Notes: generated from the sequence alone by a model not told the origin. A stretch of DNA of 64,000 nt from Patiria pectinifera (GCA_029964075.1 CM057140.1:8574643-8638642), one strand, 5' to 3'; positions 44,451 to 57,504 are shown, counted from the first letter of the stretch. Program-made: numbers and translations.

Positions 44451-46744
44451 CTTGAGTTGTAAACTTAATGTGAAGTCGTAATTTGCAATATTGATTATTA
44501 AATATACATTAGCATTTAATAAATGTATTAATCTAGTGTGGAAACAGATAACAGATATAACATAGGCTACAGATTGCAACGGAAGAGTTACTTGGTTGAA
44601 ATACATTATATTTCAATATTGAAGATAATTCCACCTGGCGAGTTGTCATTTAATTAAATAAAATATGGTGCGTATTGTTCGCGTTTTTACAAATCCAGAC
44701 ATTGATTTCAAATATCAAACGAATTGAATATGAGTTAAAGCTTTGCATGGTGGGATTTTACATCAATAACCTCACTCGAACACCATGCAAGTACATGTGT
44801 GAGTTTTTGTGTGTGTGAACACACACACAAAATTATATGAGTCCACTGAGTTTCAAGCTTATTTTTCCAAATTGCATTTGTATCGTTATTTGTACATTTT
44901 CATGAGCAATATGAGCAAAGTAAAATGAATAGTTATATTTATCTGCAATTATCCACACAGTTGTACTAATAATTGCTTTTAGGAATATAGAGTATTGTAA
45001 TTTATATTTTGAACACGGTACTTTGGCAAATATGTACCTCTGAAAGATCATTGCAAAAGGCAAAAGGCAAAGGTGACATTATAGGACAATAATTATACGG
45101 ATGACTTAACTCTTGTTTTTAACTGAACATTGTTAAATAGCTTTGTAGTTAGTTGTGTGCGTAAAACTGATAGCTTTTGCTGTAAATGTGTTTAAGTATG
45201 AGAGGGTATTTTATACAGGATAAAATTGGAAGAAAAAAGGAACATTAAATGAAAGAGGCACATTTTAAAACATTGACATTCATTTCTTTTTACCTTATAG
45301 GAGACATTTTGTCGTCATATAAATGATACCTTAGAGAGACACCGGACATTAGGGGATCATTTCTATGTCGACGACAACATTAAAGAGAATATACATCATT
45401 TGCTTTTGCTGTAATTTTCAGAAATGGATGGAATTGGGGGGTTGGAAATATATAGCAAATATAGTTACACTGACTTTTTTGAGGTTTTGGGTTCGAAAAT
45501 GCTATAAAAACCAAGAAAAACAATCATTTTCCTGTAGTCTGGTTCCCTGACTCCATATAAGAAGAAACAGAGCAGTTCACATACATTGGGGAATTGTAAG
45601 GTCAGAGAACCAGTCTAGCTGGCTTTTACCCGTTCATAGGTGTGTAATCGATTGCAAACAAGTGCGATGGTCAATTGGGGCCAGTATTTGAAAAAAACCC
45701 AGTTTTTTCCAACGCTGGTCGGCCGACCAGCGTTGGAAATTGATACAAAAATACCACTTTTCTTGAAAATGACAGTATACCAGGTGCCATGATTTTACAG
45801 GATGCTTTACACTGTCATTCACTAACAGTCCAGCAAGGTATTTCAAAAGGATTTGGTAGTTTTATTTTTTGATGTTTGCAAATGTTGTATTTGCCCTTTA
45901 AAACGAATTAAAAAAAATAATTTGCCTTTTCAATTCAACACCGATTGCTACACGAGACGAATCGGTATTAAATTTGAATTATACTGAACCTTAAATGACA
46001 TCTAGTGCTGACTTTTTGAAATTTAATTGAGAATTGAGCTTGGCGATGTTCGGGGACAAATTTAAAGTATCGCAATAGGGTAATACGTGTGATACAAGTG
46101 TTTAAAAAAATGTTATTGCTCACAAAAAAATGCACGATTGTTTCTGATTCAGAATGTTTGTATTAAAAGTATTAAAAAGTCATGGCTGTAATGTATGGCT
46201 ATAGTTCTAAATTGTAAACATTATTAGTTTTCTCAGAGTCAGATTGGTACCCGCTTTGCATATACATGTCATACTTTACATTAATCACTTCGGAGAAACA
46301 GCCTTTTTTGGAGGAAAAAATCTACCAAATTTGGACATTTCAAGCCACGAAGCTCAGGAAAGGGGTTTTCCCTTATTGGTATGGTGTGGTGTGGTATGAC
46401 ATGATATGATCTCAACTGCATGTTCCGTTACCAGGCACTTTCTTTGGAATGGTATTTTAATAATAATATCTATGTTTCCAATAAGGAAGAGATTATCCAA
46501 AAATAAAACAAAACAACACCAGTTTCCTTATTCATTGGTATGTTTTATGTCGAAAGTAATTTAAACAGTGTGTGTTCCAAGACTGTTGCCTAATTCAGAA
46601 ACATGACGTGTACTGACACTGCATGACACTGTTCTTGCAGAATAGACTGGTTCCCACCCCTATCATATCATTATCGATAACGTAGAGACCGTAACCATTT
46701 CACTCGCAGGGTGGGTCTGTTTCGGTGCGAAGGCAGCATGCTAT
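44451..46744. other. Non-coding region with small palindromes
   Basis: No gene recognised. 45536-45619 is bounded by TCTGGTTCCCTGAC and GTCAGAGAACCAGTCTA, probably a tiny TIR element whose end word (AGACTGGTTCCC-like) recurs at about 7227, 46645, 49651 and 50685. 45048-45080 and 46240-46620 are diverged copies of part of block P. Confidence 0.45.
45706..45739. repeat. 34-bp perfect palindrome
   Basis: Centre CTGGTCGGCCGACCAG; the two 17-base halves are exact reverse complements. It is isolated from any gene, with no TIR-element ends recognised around it. Confidence 0.85.
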
Positions 46745-49600
46745 TTAAGCCTTTATTTAGAAGCTATATCGACGGCTAAAATAGGAAAATGTATTATTTT
46801 TTTTTGTTATAATAAAAGATTCGAAGTTGAAAAATCATCAGGGGAAAAAAGTAAATAGATGTTCAAATCTAATTTAATCTTCCTCTAAAACCTTGTAACA
46901 AGAAAATATCAGCAAGATATATTGAACGTTGTATTTTCTGTAATTTTGAAGTACAGATATACATCTAGGGCGCATGGTGGGGGCAAAAAAGATTATTTTT
47001 TTTAAAGTGATGTCGCAATAAAGGCAGGCACTAAAGCTCACAACTATTTTTTTGTAAAAAGAATTAAAGTTAAAGTGGTCATAAATTGCCTCAAATCGCA
47101 CCACAGAGCATCTAGAAGCCAAATCTTTTTCGGGGCCCTAAAGCGGGCCCCGGACCCCTTAAGCGGGCCCGGACCCCTCGTCGTAATGTTTTGATCCACT
47201 TTTTGGGGACCAATATTTTTTGTCCCCCCCCCCCCACAAAAAATTGTATTCCGGATCCGCCCTTCATGTATATTTTTTATCGCGGAATATTTCTGGTTTG
47301 GTACAGAATTCTGGGGATGGGTGATCGTACGAATTAAGGGAGGAGGAGGGGTTAGCTGAACGGGGGTGTTAGTAGGCATGTGTCACGTGTTTTCTGTACG
47401 AGAGGGTTAGTGGGTTAGACCGCCTAAACCTCTCCACCCAAACGGGGGATTTACACCTTTGGCATAATTTGTGCAAGAATTTGTACATAGGGAAAACTCT
47501 CTGAGATTATTGCACATGGGATTGCTTTCTTTGTGAAGTAAACGTAAAGCCGTGAGGGTAACTTGCGTTTTGTTTTCATTTGTTTTTACAGAATTCATGC
47601 GTATTGTTTTAAGTGATGTTTCAGAAGCAATATAAAAAGTTAAATACGCCAAGTTTATTAGTTGGACTTATCTTTACAGTTTTAATATTAATTGCTTTTT
47701 CCGAATATTGATTACTGTAATGAATTTTTTGAAATTGGCAGTCAGTTGCCGTGTCAGGCGTAGCTGCTCTATTTTCTCGTCCACGCAACATACAGCAACG
47801 CGAGGCCAGCGAACGATGGCCGTAAAAAGGGCTTAAGAAAATTCGCAATTTCCATGGCAAACCACAACCGATCCAAACAAACAAAGTTATTTTAGATAGT
47901 AGACCTACTTCATACATCTATCAAGGTATTTTTTCTCAAAAAAAAAAAGATTTCGATGCATCTTGACGATATTATTTCACGGACAAATCGACTAAAAATT
48001 AGGTCATGAAATTTCCGGGGTTTTTTTCAAGAACGACGAAAGTCTCCCAAATGTTGAGGTAATCAAACGAAAGAGTGAACCTTCATCTACAAAAAATCTC
48101 GTGAACGTGATGTCGTTACTATTTTAAGAATTCGATGTACACCTAATGTTTCCAACAACCTCCATTTTTCACAACGCGAAAAGATCGTCGCCATTATAAA
48201 GCATAGAGCGAGGAACCCAAACACGGTGTGACCTTGTGACCCATACGCCCACTGATTGGTCGAGCTCGCGCTCGAATATTGCCTGCTTAATATTCATAAG
48301 TCATTCATTATGTTATTATGTTATTCACAATGTTTTCAGGCCACGTACGTCGGCGTACGTTTACACGCGTACATTGTGATTGTAAATCATGAAATCTCGC
48401 AAAAGTCTTCATTTTTCAACCGGCGATTTGGACCAAACATTAGAAGTCTCCTGCACGTGTTTCACATGAAAATGAAGCGTATAAATTCCTCTATCCACTA
48501 AGCCTTGCCATTTGTTTCGGCCTTCTGTAAGAATCAAATGTTCACCTAAAAACTATCGGCCCTCGATTGTGTTGATAAAAAATATGATTTTGTTTGACAG
48601 GCCATAACAACACTTTATATTTGTCAAAAGCAGTTAATTTTGTTATCAAAATAAAGCTTTTCACTTATTTAGGTATCTTGGCCAAACAGTGCATGTATCG
48701 AGGTACTTTTTTTGTTTTTCTGTAGTCTTGAATAAATCGCGTAAAATCTCGCGTACGCTTTTGGGCCATGAATGCTTGACCTCGGGACGAGAAACTGAGG
48801 TCAAACAGGGTTGTGTGCGTGACACGGCTACTGACTGTTGGTATTTAGGTAAATGTGTATATTATTTCAAGACCATTGCTCTGCAGAAGAAAAGGTGACA
48901 TTATATGACAACAATTATACAAATGGGACATAAAAATCAATGCTTGTGTTTTAAAGATGTTTAAATATGAGAGGTTATGTTATACAGACTTTATTTTGAA
49001 GAAAATGAATAATTTATAAGAGACAAATGTGGTTAATCGGAAACCAATGCATTATAACGTGAACTGTAAAATATTCTTTTATTTCTCTTCCCAAAACTAT
49101 CATTTCTCGCATCTGATTTTTCGCACTTCGAATCTGATTGATACTCGCTTTGTACATATCATACTTGACATTATTCACTTAGGAGAAACAGCCTTTGTTT
49201 GGACCAAATTTGGACATTTCAAGAAAGAGGTTTTCCGTTAATGGTATGGTGTGGTACGACATTCCTAGTGCGGTTTCAACCGCATATTTGCCGTTCACAG
49301 GCACTTTTGTTGGTGTTGGCTTTTAGAATAACAACTCCGTTTCCAATAAGGAAGATATTATCCAAAAATGAAAAAAAAGTTTCCTTATTCATTGGGTTCT
49401 TATGTCGAAGGTAATGTTGCCTAATTCATTATGACGTGTACAGACCGAACTGCACACTGCATTCACTGTGCGCGTTACGATCTGGAAGTGTACTGTCAGT
49501 GCTATAACTTACCCAAACATTTTCTAGCAACACAAAAGTTTTTGAATTTAAACATCGAACACAAGAATTGGCTAATGTTTAATTATCGTATAGTAAATAC
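46745..49600 (+). repeat. Dispersed duplicated block P, copy 2
   Basis: Collinear with 2645-4150 after removing two insertions: a G-rich MITE at about 46965-47275 (same family as 16935-17260, opposite orientation) and the TIR element at 47739-48837. Landmarks are TATATCGACGGCTA, TTAGCTGAACGG and AAGAAAAGGTGACATTATAT. No conserved protein frame. Confidence 0.65.
47739..48837 (+). mobile_element. 1.1-kb non-autonomous TIR DNA transposon
   Basis: Ends CAGTCAGTTGCCGTGTCA and TGACACGGCTACTGACTG are inverted repeats with one internal mismatch. TTGG lies on both sides (47735-47738, 48838-48841). The paralogous site near 3350 is uninterrupted. No open frame of transposase length or type is present. 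Confidence 0.78.
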
Positions 49601-50136
49601 TTGACAACTTGCGGCCCAACTATAAATCCGTTCTGGCAGTTGCAGAGTAGACTGGTTCCCGCCCACTATCAGTATTGATAACGTAGAGGCTGTAAACCAC
49701 TCCATATAAAAACAATGTTTTATTTTTCTTCCAAAACCTATTATTCTCGCAAGAATGCGCACTTTTCTTAGAATCTTGATTGATACTCGCTTTGTACATG
49801 TCATACTTTACATTAATCACTTCGGAGAAACAGCCTTAGAAAATCGACCAAATTTGATATTTTAGGAAACGGGGCTCAGGAAAGAGGTTTTCCGTTCATG
49901 GTGTGGTGTGGTACGACATGATGTGATCTCAACCGCAGTCATGTTCCTTTCCTAGGCACGTTCTCTGGTATGACATTTTAGAATAACAACTCTGTTTTCC
50001 AATGAGGAAGAGATTATCCAAAAATGATATAAATGATATTTCTTATTATGTTAAAGGTAATGGAAACGTAGTCTACAGAAGGTCCCCTCTCACAACTAAG
50101 GTCTATGACAGTGAGCAGATTCGGCGATTAATTATG

Positions 50137-51478
50137 CAAAGCAAGACTGCGTCTTGACCTCGAGATTCTGACCATTCAGCAGGCGCCTTCTATCAGGTCT
50201 TCAGTAACCCATTGTTGTAATACAAAATATGGCATCCAACTTGACCAATCAACAGCTTAGTCCACATTTCTGATCGCAATGACGTTACAGTTTCTGAAGT
50301 CAAGTCCGATTGGCTAACGCGAGGGGTCGCATAAAATTTGCATGTTAGGATATATCAGACGTTCGACCGTTGCTCTGCACACGTGAATGTCTGATCCTTA
50401 GGCTAATGGAAACGGTTCGTGTTCCAAGAATGTTGCCTAATTAAAAAATATGACGTGTACACACAGAACTACACACCGCATTCACTGTGCGCGTTGCGAT
50501 CTGAAAGTGTACTGTCAGTGCTATTTTCGAGTTAAAATGAATGGGTTCGTTATTTGAATTGCTATTTTCTAGAAACACATATATTATTGAACAAAACATC
50601 GAACACAACAATTGGCTAATGATTGGTTATAGCAGTACTTCACAACTTGCGGCGCGACTTGCGACTATAAATCCGTACTTGCAAGTAGACTGGTACCCGC
50701 CCCTTCAGTATCGATAAAGTAGGGGTGCAGACCGGTAAATAATCTCAAAATTGCCAATCTGGTCAAATCACGATTTGTTTACCCTCAGTTTTTTGGCTAC
50801 ATTTTGGGGTCCATGAATTTGAGGGTTTGTGAACAAAGAATGATGGAAGACGTGCACAGGACTGCGAGCTCGTATTTTTATGAAATTCGGATGAAATTGA
50901 GCATTAAAACGCTCTATTTTGCAATGGGGCGCAGGCATCATTTTTCAAAATGGCGATGGACCACGTAACTACTTTTAGGGGCGATAGTCTTTGGATGGAA
51001 TTTTCTCCAAAATGTCATCGGATCACCACCCAAGAAAATTAAAGATGATGAGATTGGCTTTATAATAATTTGATGGGTGTCTCAAACATCTTGGAGAGTT
51101 GCGAGTGTTTTTAATAATTTTAGGAAGAGTGCGTTATTCATATCATCACTGAGGTCTGTGGGAGTCGATTTACTGGTCCGTGTGGACCATTCGACTTGCT
51201 GGGAGGGTGTTTTTGTAGTCTTAGGATCAAAAATTTACGTGGGCAAAGCCACGGATGAACGTCTGATATATCATATCATGTAAATTGTATGCGACACCGC
51301 GTGCCAGCCAATGCGGTGTGGTCTTTAGAGACTGTGGCGTCATTTCGATCAGAAATATGGATTTATTGGTCAATTTGGATGCCATGTTCTTGTAATGCAA
51401 CAAAGGGTTACGGAAGACACGATAGAAGGCGCCCGCTCAATGGTCAGAATATCGAGTTCAAGGCGCAGACTTGTTTTG
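50137..51478. mobile_element. Long inverted-repeat (fold-back) element with a nested MITE
   Basis: An approximately 230-bp left arm (50137-50374) is a diverged reverse complement of 51256-51478 (shared GATATATCAGACGTTC / GAACGTCTGATATAT, GAAGGCGCC and TGACCATT/AATGGTCA words). The roughly 880-bp centre carries MITE family M copy 3 (50727-51179). No coding frame recognised. Confidence 0.7.
50727..51179 (+). mobile_element. MITE family M, copy 3 (diverged)
   Basis: Ends GCAGACCGGTAAAT and ATTTACTGGTC correspond to those of copies 1 and 2. The interior keeps TTTTCAAAATGGCGATGG and AAAGATGATGA words. It lies inside the fold-back element. Confidence 0.68.
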
Positions 51479-51589
51479 AATGTAATCGCCGTACCTGCTC
51501 GCATATCATAGACACTTGCTGTGCAAGGGATATTCCACAGATTAGTCTGTTTGCGCCCAAAGCTTAAAATAATTCCTAAAAAACGATGC

Positions 51590-52990
51590 TATTCAAAGCC
51601 TTTATGTAGAGGCTATCGACGGCTAAAATAGGAAAATACATTTTGTTTTTATAATATATAATACGAAGTTGGAAAAAAAGCATCTGGGGAAAAATGGAAA
51701 ATAGGTGCTCGAATCTGCGTTTATTTTCTTAAACCTTAATGTATCATATCAAACGAAAACCCTGTAGCAAGAAATTATCAGCAAGATATTGAACGATATA
51801 TTCTCGATTTTTTTTAAGAATATATTTCACCATGGGATACCTTTGTTCCTTACAAAAGTAACTCTATATAGGGGTGATCGTACGACCCATGCTTGACCCG
51901 GCGGGGGCCGATACAGCTTTGGCTTAAGGGGAAGGGGTTACCTGTCCGAGGGGGTGTTAATAGGCATGTGTCACGTTTTTCTGCATGATTTTTCTATTTG
52001 TCTGTGGCCAAAGGGGATCATGAACGCCTGACCCCTCTCCCGCGTAGATTCACCACTGTCCAGTCAAAAAAAGGGGGAATTTACGCCGTTTGGGGGAATA
52101 ATGTGTGCAATAATTGTGTAGATATATTTATAAAGGCCTATCTACACGTGCAATCTTTAAAAACAGGTGGTTATGGAAACATGACGTTACTTTGTAGGAA
52201 GCATGAGAGAATGCAGGTGCCCTTTTGTGCCCCCCGCAGGCCCCGCTTAGAATCTGAAGAAGACGAAAATGATCTTTTGGTGCTGCCTCATAACATGCTG
52301 GTAACTTTGCAAGTCCACCGCATAAAAGCTGCAGTGTTGTAAAACAATTTAACTACAACATGATGGGATATGTGTAAAGGATAACTCAATATATAATCCG
52401 TATATCCGCGTCAAAATGCAAAACTGCAACCATATTGCTTCATTTATCGTAATAATGGTTAATTCCATGAGCAATTTATACAACAAAAAGAATAAGTTTA
52501 CAGGAAGTGTCACGATATATTTATTCCAATCAGAGATTTGAGACAAAACGTCTACATTTGGAGAGTTCTTCACTCGAAGGTCAGGCGAGAGGTCTTTTTG
52601 TAAAAGATTTGGTATGAAACGACCAAAAATCACCTAGAAAATCTGTAAGTTTAAAAAAAAAACATTTTTTTGGTTAAGTTTTAGAACTGTTATTCAAGGC
52701 CTTGATATTGTCCAACTCGTACATACACGGTAAACTGGAGTAGAATTCCTTTGAAGTAAACAACTGTTTTATTCTGACTCTCAAAACACTTGGTTTGGTT
52801 GCCGGGTAACCGGTTCATAATTAGGTCATGGAGGCAGAAATGGATTCTACGGTTAGGTTGGTGATTGTTTATACAATTTCTTCCCTCTGAAGCAACCCTC
52901 CCTGGCTGCAGTTGGACTTAAAGGCTGCATAGAAACGACACATATTAAAGGGTGATATTACAACAATCAGGTCCCAGGCAATATCAATTC
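51590..52990. repeat. Non-coding region with old repeats, left flank of the DIRS element
   Basis: 51590-51990 is a partial copy of block P. 52340-52810 is a copy of the 10060-10690 / 33000-33480 repeat (AACAACTGTTTTATTCTG, GGTTTGGTTGCC). No gene recognised. Confidence 0.5.
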
Positions 52991-53019
52991 TATTACATAA
53001 CACTTCGTACAAGTCTTCA

Positions 53020-53150
53020 GAGGGTATGCATTCCTTTCAGGTGCCAGGCATGCGGATCACACAATACATTCAAAGAATCTATAGTAATTCAAATGAGGTA
53101 GTGTAGCATGGGTATATAAACCCCCGGCTGAAAGGAGCCAGCATCTTTTC
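53020..53150 (+). repeat. DIRS left inverted terminal repeat with TATA box
   Basis: 131 bp, reverse complement of 57717-57847. It contains TATATAAA at 53113-53120, about 97 bp before the gag-like ATG, so the repeat probably carries the element's promoter. Confidence 0.88.
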
Positions 53151-53209
53151 TTCGTGTGATAGGCATAGCGGACAGAGCTGAACAGTTCAGCTCCTTGTTC
53201 ATTGCAATA

Positions 53210-54358
53210 ATGAATACTGACTCGTCCGAAGACGACATTAAATCACTCCAACCAGGCCAAGGTAAGCCTAGTTCTCGCCGGGACATGGATGCTCGGTTAC
53301 AGGCCAATGCCGACGGTATCCAGAAGTTATCGGCTTCTGTTAATGCCATGCAAGAGATGCTGGCATCAGTGGTTCATTCCCGTGACTTATCCGGACGTGC
53401 GAAGCACGCCGGCCCCAGCAACTCCGCTGGTAGTCCACCCCAGTTTGAGATCTCGGCTCAATACGACGAGGAGTTTGTAGACGAGCTACTAAGTCAGGAA
53501 GCTGTGGCATACGACCCAGCTCAATCTGAGTTTGATCTGACCAGTGTACTGGCGGATAACCAAGCCATTACAGCGCAAGCTGATTTTGACGTTCTTCCAA
53601 GTGAAGATATTTACAATGACAGTGAGGCTAAAGGCCCCGAGATATTTAGTAACTTAGCAGAAAGAGCTGTAAAAGCGGTAACTTTGCCAATCAAGAAAGA
53701 GACGTATGCAAAAATTGCAGAAAAATACGTTACACCGTCAAATGCGGTAGCTGTGTCGGCACCCAGAATAGACAGTGAACTTTGGGGAACCATCCCCGCC
53801 TCAGCTAGATCCAAGGACGTGATCTTACAGAAAATCCAAAAACAAGTTATCAAAGGTTTGCTCCCTTACTGCAAAATGTTGACTGAATTGCGTGATGCAA
53901 CAAAGTCAGGCCAAGTTGTGAACATTGACAAGTTAAAGGAACTTGCTTTAGATGGCATTACCCTTGCAGGGAACGCCTCTTATGAACTAAGTATGAGACG
54001 TCGAGAGGAACTGAAACAAGTCCTCAACCCCATGTATCGCGGTCTGTGTTCCCGCAATACTCCCATCTCAGAAATGCTGTTCGGGAAAGACATGAATAAT
54101 ACAATGAAACAGGTAGCTGAAGCCTACAAAGCAGGCAAAAAATTGACCTCAGACGAGAGGAAAAATCAGTCTTCCTATCGCCGTTCCTATGTGCCTTATA
54201 ACCAGCAGAGAACAGGCAAAGGCTCGTCCGCAAACTACAGCGGGGTTCTCGGGGTTCAAATGTTCCCCAACACAGCCGTGGGCGATCCACCTGGCAGCAG
54301 AGATCTAACAAACCATCTACTGCAACGAAGCCTACTTCAGAAAAAAACGGGTATGTAA
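53210..54358 (+). CDS. DIRS ORF1, gag-like protein
   Basis: 382 residues from ATG 53210; the frame is open 54 bases upstream but only from a GTG. The N-terminal part is acidic and Ser-rich. The central and C-terminal parts are helical, including a KDVILQKIQKQ stretch and an ELSMRRREELKQ stretch, as in first ORFs of other DIRS elements. No zinc knuckle is visible, which is usual for DIRS gag. It is followed after 20-30 bases by the RT frame. Function is inferred from position. Confidence 0.75.
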   Translation: MNTDSSEDDIKSLQPGQGKPSSRRDMDARLQANADGIQKLSASVNAMQEMLASVVHSRDLSGRAKHAGPSNSAGSPPQFEISAQYDEEFVDELLSQEAVAYDPAQSEFDLTSVLADNQAITAQADFDVLPSEDIYNDSEAKGPEIFSNLAERAVKAVTLPIKKETYAKIAEKYVTPSNAVAVSAPRIDSELWGTIPASARSKDVILQKIQKQVIKGLLPYCKMLTELRDATKSGQVVNIDKLKELALDGITLAGNASYELSMRRREELKQVLNPMYRGLCSRNTPISEMLFGKDMNNTMKQVAEAYKAGKKLTSDERKNQSSYRRSYVPYNQQRTGKGSSANYSGVLGVQMFPNTAVGDPPGSRDLTNHLLQRSLLQKKTGM

Positions 54359-54381
54359 AATCAAACCTACTATCCTCTCCA

Positions 54382-56215
54382 TTGGCAAGTGCCGGGAGAC
54401 TAAAATTACACAAGGGCGATTGGTCTCAAATCACTTCTGATAGGTGGATTCTAAACACCATATCAGGTTGTAAAATTGATTTCTTGAGCTGTCCAATTCA
54501 AACCTCAAAACCTCAAAAGAAATCCTTCTGTGATCAAGAATCACTTGTGATCAATACTGAGATTAGTGAACTGCTGCACAAAGGTTCAATCAGAGAACTT
54601 CCTCTGGCTAAATGCCAGTTTCTGTCAAACTTTTTTCTGATAGCGAAAAAGACAGGTGGATTGAGACCAGTTATTAATTTGAAAGATCTTAACAAATTTG
54701 TGTCGTACGAGCACTTCAAAATGGAAAATATCAAGCTCGTGAAAAACCTAATTCAAGTTAATGACTTTCTCACTTCAATTGACCTGAAAGATGCTTATTT
54801 TTCTATTCCAATGTGTGAGAAGGATCAACCTTATCTTTGCTTCTCTTGGGCAGAAAAATGTTTCTGCTTTACTTGCCTACCATTTGGCTTATCATCAGCC
54901 CCTAGAATTTTTACTAAGGTTATGAAACCTGTAGTAGCATCAGCGAGAAGTCGAGGTATTCGCTTGGTCATTTATTTAGATGACATCCTCATCATGTCTT
55001 CTTCAAAAGAAGAAAGCACCACAAACACTGATTTCGTGATAAACCTACTCCAAAATCTTGGATTTGAAATTAATTATAAAAAAATCTTGTTTGATCCCTG
55101 AAACAAAAGTGACATACTTGGGATTCGTAATCGACTCGGAAACTATGTCAATTCACATCCCTAAAAGTAAGGTGGAAAAGGTCAAGTTGGAATGTAGACA
55201 GTTAATTTCCAAAAAATCAGTAAGCATCCGCCAACTGGCCAGATGTATTGGCCTCATTGTTTCAACGTTTGAGGCCTTTCCGCAAGGAAAATTACATTAC
55301 CGACAGATGGAAGTTGCCAAAGTTAAAGCACTTCAGTCTGAATCGGGTAATTATGATGCCCATATTGATACCACACCATTACTTGAAGAAATTCAGTGGT
55401 GGTTGACGGTTTCCTCTGATGGAGTATATTGTAATATAAAATTACCATCCATCGATATTGTTATCTCCACAGATGCCAGTAAACTGGGATGGGGAGCAGT
55501 CTGTCATACAGACGATTCTTATGCACAGGGTAAGTGGAAAGACATCCATAAAAAGCTTCATATTAATGTGTTGGAGCTCCTGGCTGTGCAAAATGCACTG
55601 CTCAGTCTGTGTTCACAGGTGCAAAATGCACATGTTCTCATAAAATCAGATAACAGCACGGCTGTATCATACATCTCCAAAATGGGGGGATCTATGGTTT
55701 CCTTAAACCAGATTTCGACCGCAATTTTTAAGTGGTGTTTGCAAAAGAATATTCACTTATCTGCAACTCACATTGCCGGAAAAACCAATGTCACGGCCGA
55801 TCTTCTTTCTCGTAAAGAGTTGAACAAAGAAATAAGTATCAAGTGTGTAGTCTTTGATCATATTGTCAAGCATACCTTCTGCCCAGACGTTGACCTTTTC
55901 GCATCTTGTGAAAATCGAAAATTGAATCAGTATGTTTCATGGAAAAAAAGATCCATATGCTTGGGCTGTAGATGCGTTTACAATTTCATGGGGGAATTTA
56001 TCTCCTTATATTTTCCCTCCATTTTGTTTGCTACCCAGAATCCTGGACAAGATTTCCAGAGACAGGACAGACTTATGTCTAGTAATCGCCCCCTTGTGGC
56101 CAACCCAAGCCTGGTTCCCTCAGCTACTCTCAATGTGTGTAGCACAACCAATCCAACTGCCACAGACTGCTCTGAACCAACCTCAGCAAATTCAACCTCT
56201 GAATCTAAGATTAGC
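54382..56215 (+). pseudogene. DIRS ORF2, reverse transcriptase-RNase H-methyltransferase-like region, two frameshifts
   Basis: Reverse transcriptase motifs are clear in the first frame: SIDLKDAYFSIP, LPFGLSSAPRIF and the catalytic YLDD (about 54979). The frame is lost in an A7 run at 55078-55084 and resumes one frame over with RNase H motifs: STDASKLGWGAV (about 55470), SDNSTAVSYI (about 55650) and HIAGKTNVTADLLSR (about 55770). It is lost again in an A7 run at 55943-55949. The next frame carries the DPYAWAVDAFTISW segment in the region where DIRS elements have a Dam-methyltransferase-like domain. Each break matches one extra A, so mutation and homopolymer sequencing error are both possible. 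The end overlaps the recombinase frame, as is usual in DIRS. Confidence 0.88.
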
Positions 56216-57196
56216 CGCTTGGACCATCTCAGGCAACGATGGAAAGCAGAGGGACTTTCGAGTGACGCTACCAAGCTCATCTCAAGATCCTGGAGACAGA
56301 GCACAGAAAAACAGTACGAGTCTGCCTGGAAATGTTAGGTTAGCTGGTGCAGTGGAAGGAAAATTGATCCATTTGCGTCATCTGTTTTAGATATTGCTAA
56401 TTTTCTGGCTCACGAACATTCAGAAGGAAAGTCTTACTCTACCTTAAATTTGTACAGGTCAGCATTATCAATGACTCTGCCTTTAGCAGGAGGTCATCCT
56501 GTTGGGCAACACCCTCTCATTGTTCGCCTACTAAAAGGGATTTTTAATTCCACACCACCAAAACCAAGATATTCAAAAATGTGGAAAGTATCTACTTTAT
56601 TAAATCACATTTCAAGTTTACCTGATAATAAAGATCTTTCGCAACTCATCCTTAGCGAAAAATTGGTTAGTCTGTTGGCTCTCGTAACCGCACAGCGAAC
56701 TCAGACGCTCGCGGCCCTAGACATACGATATTTTGACTTTTCAGATAATTGTTGTTATATTACAGTTATGGAATTACTTAAAACTAACTGTCCTAAGAGA
56801 GGTATCTCTAATAATAAATTAACTCTGCCAGCCTTTGAGGGAAACCAAAAGTTATGCGTTTTTTCAACCTTGAAAGATTACCTTGGCAGAACAGAAAAGA
56901 TAAGAAATTCTGTCACTGAACTATTTATTTCCACTAGAAAACCACATAAAGGTGTGACAACTGGTACATTGGCAAGATGGATGAAAAGTATACTCCTTGC
57001 AGCAGGGATAGACACAAATGTCTATACTGCTCATAGTTTCAGAAGTGCATCAACTTCAACTGCTTTAGCTCAGGGTGTATCACTTCAAGATATACTTCAT
57101 ACTGCAGACTGGACTAATGCCAGTACCTTTGCAAGGTTCTACAACAAACAAACAGAAGATTCGACCTTTGCAGCTTCAGTTCTTAAAGGAAAATAA
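56216..57196 (+). pseudogene. DIRS ORF3, tyrosine recombinase with one nonsense codon
   Basis: The frame runs from about 56216, with LRQRWKAEGLS and SWRQST typical of the DIRS recombinase N terminus, to a TAA at 57194-57196. It is interrupted once, by TAG at 56336-56338, where relatives usually have Trp. Active-site residues are visible: R in AQRTQTL (codon at 56696), HSFR (His codon at 57032, Arg at 57041), the HTADW segment near 57100 and the nucleophile Tyr in ARFY (codon at 57140). It would integrate the circular cDNA. Apart from the stop the frame is undamaged. Confidence 0.88.
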
Positions 57197-57504
57197 ACGA
57201 AAGAGTTGCACGAGTATTGGGACAGTTATTTTGTAATCTGTCTGCTTGTATTTTGTCTAAGTATCGAAATTATAATATAATACTAAGTTACATTATCAGA
57301 GATAATGGCTCTTTTGACAGTTCTTTGCAATCTGTCAGCTTGTGTTTTGTCTATAAGTATCAAAGATAAATATCAATTAAGTTACATTATCAGAGATAAT
57401 GGTTCTTTTATGTGAACAGTAATACTGACAAATAAAGAATCGTTTGGATTCATGACATTATGTTCTGGTCTTGAACTCACCTTTTTTTGGTTGAGCTTTG
57501 AACA

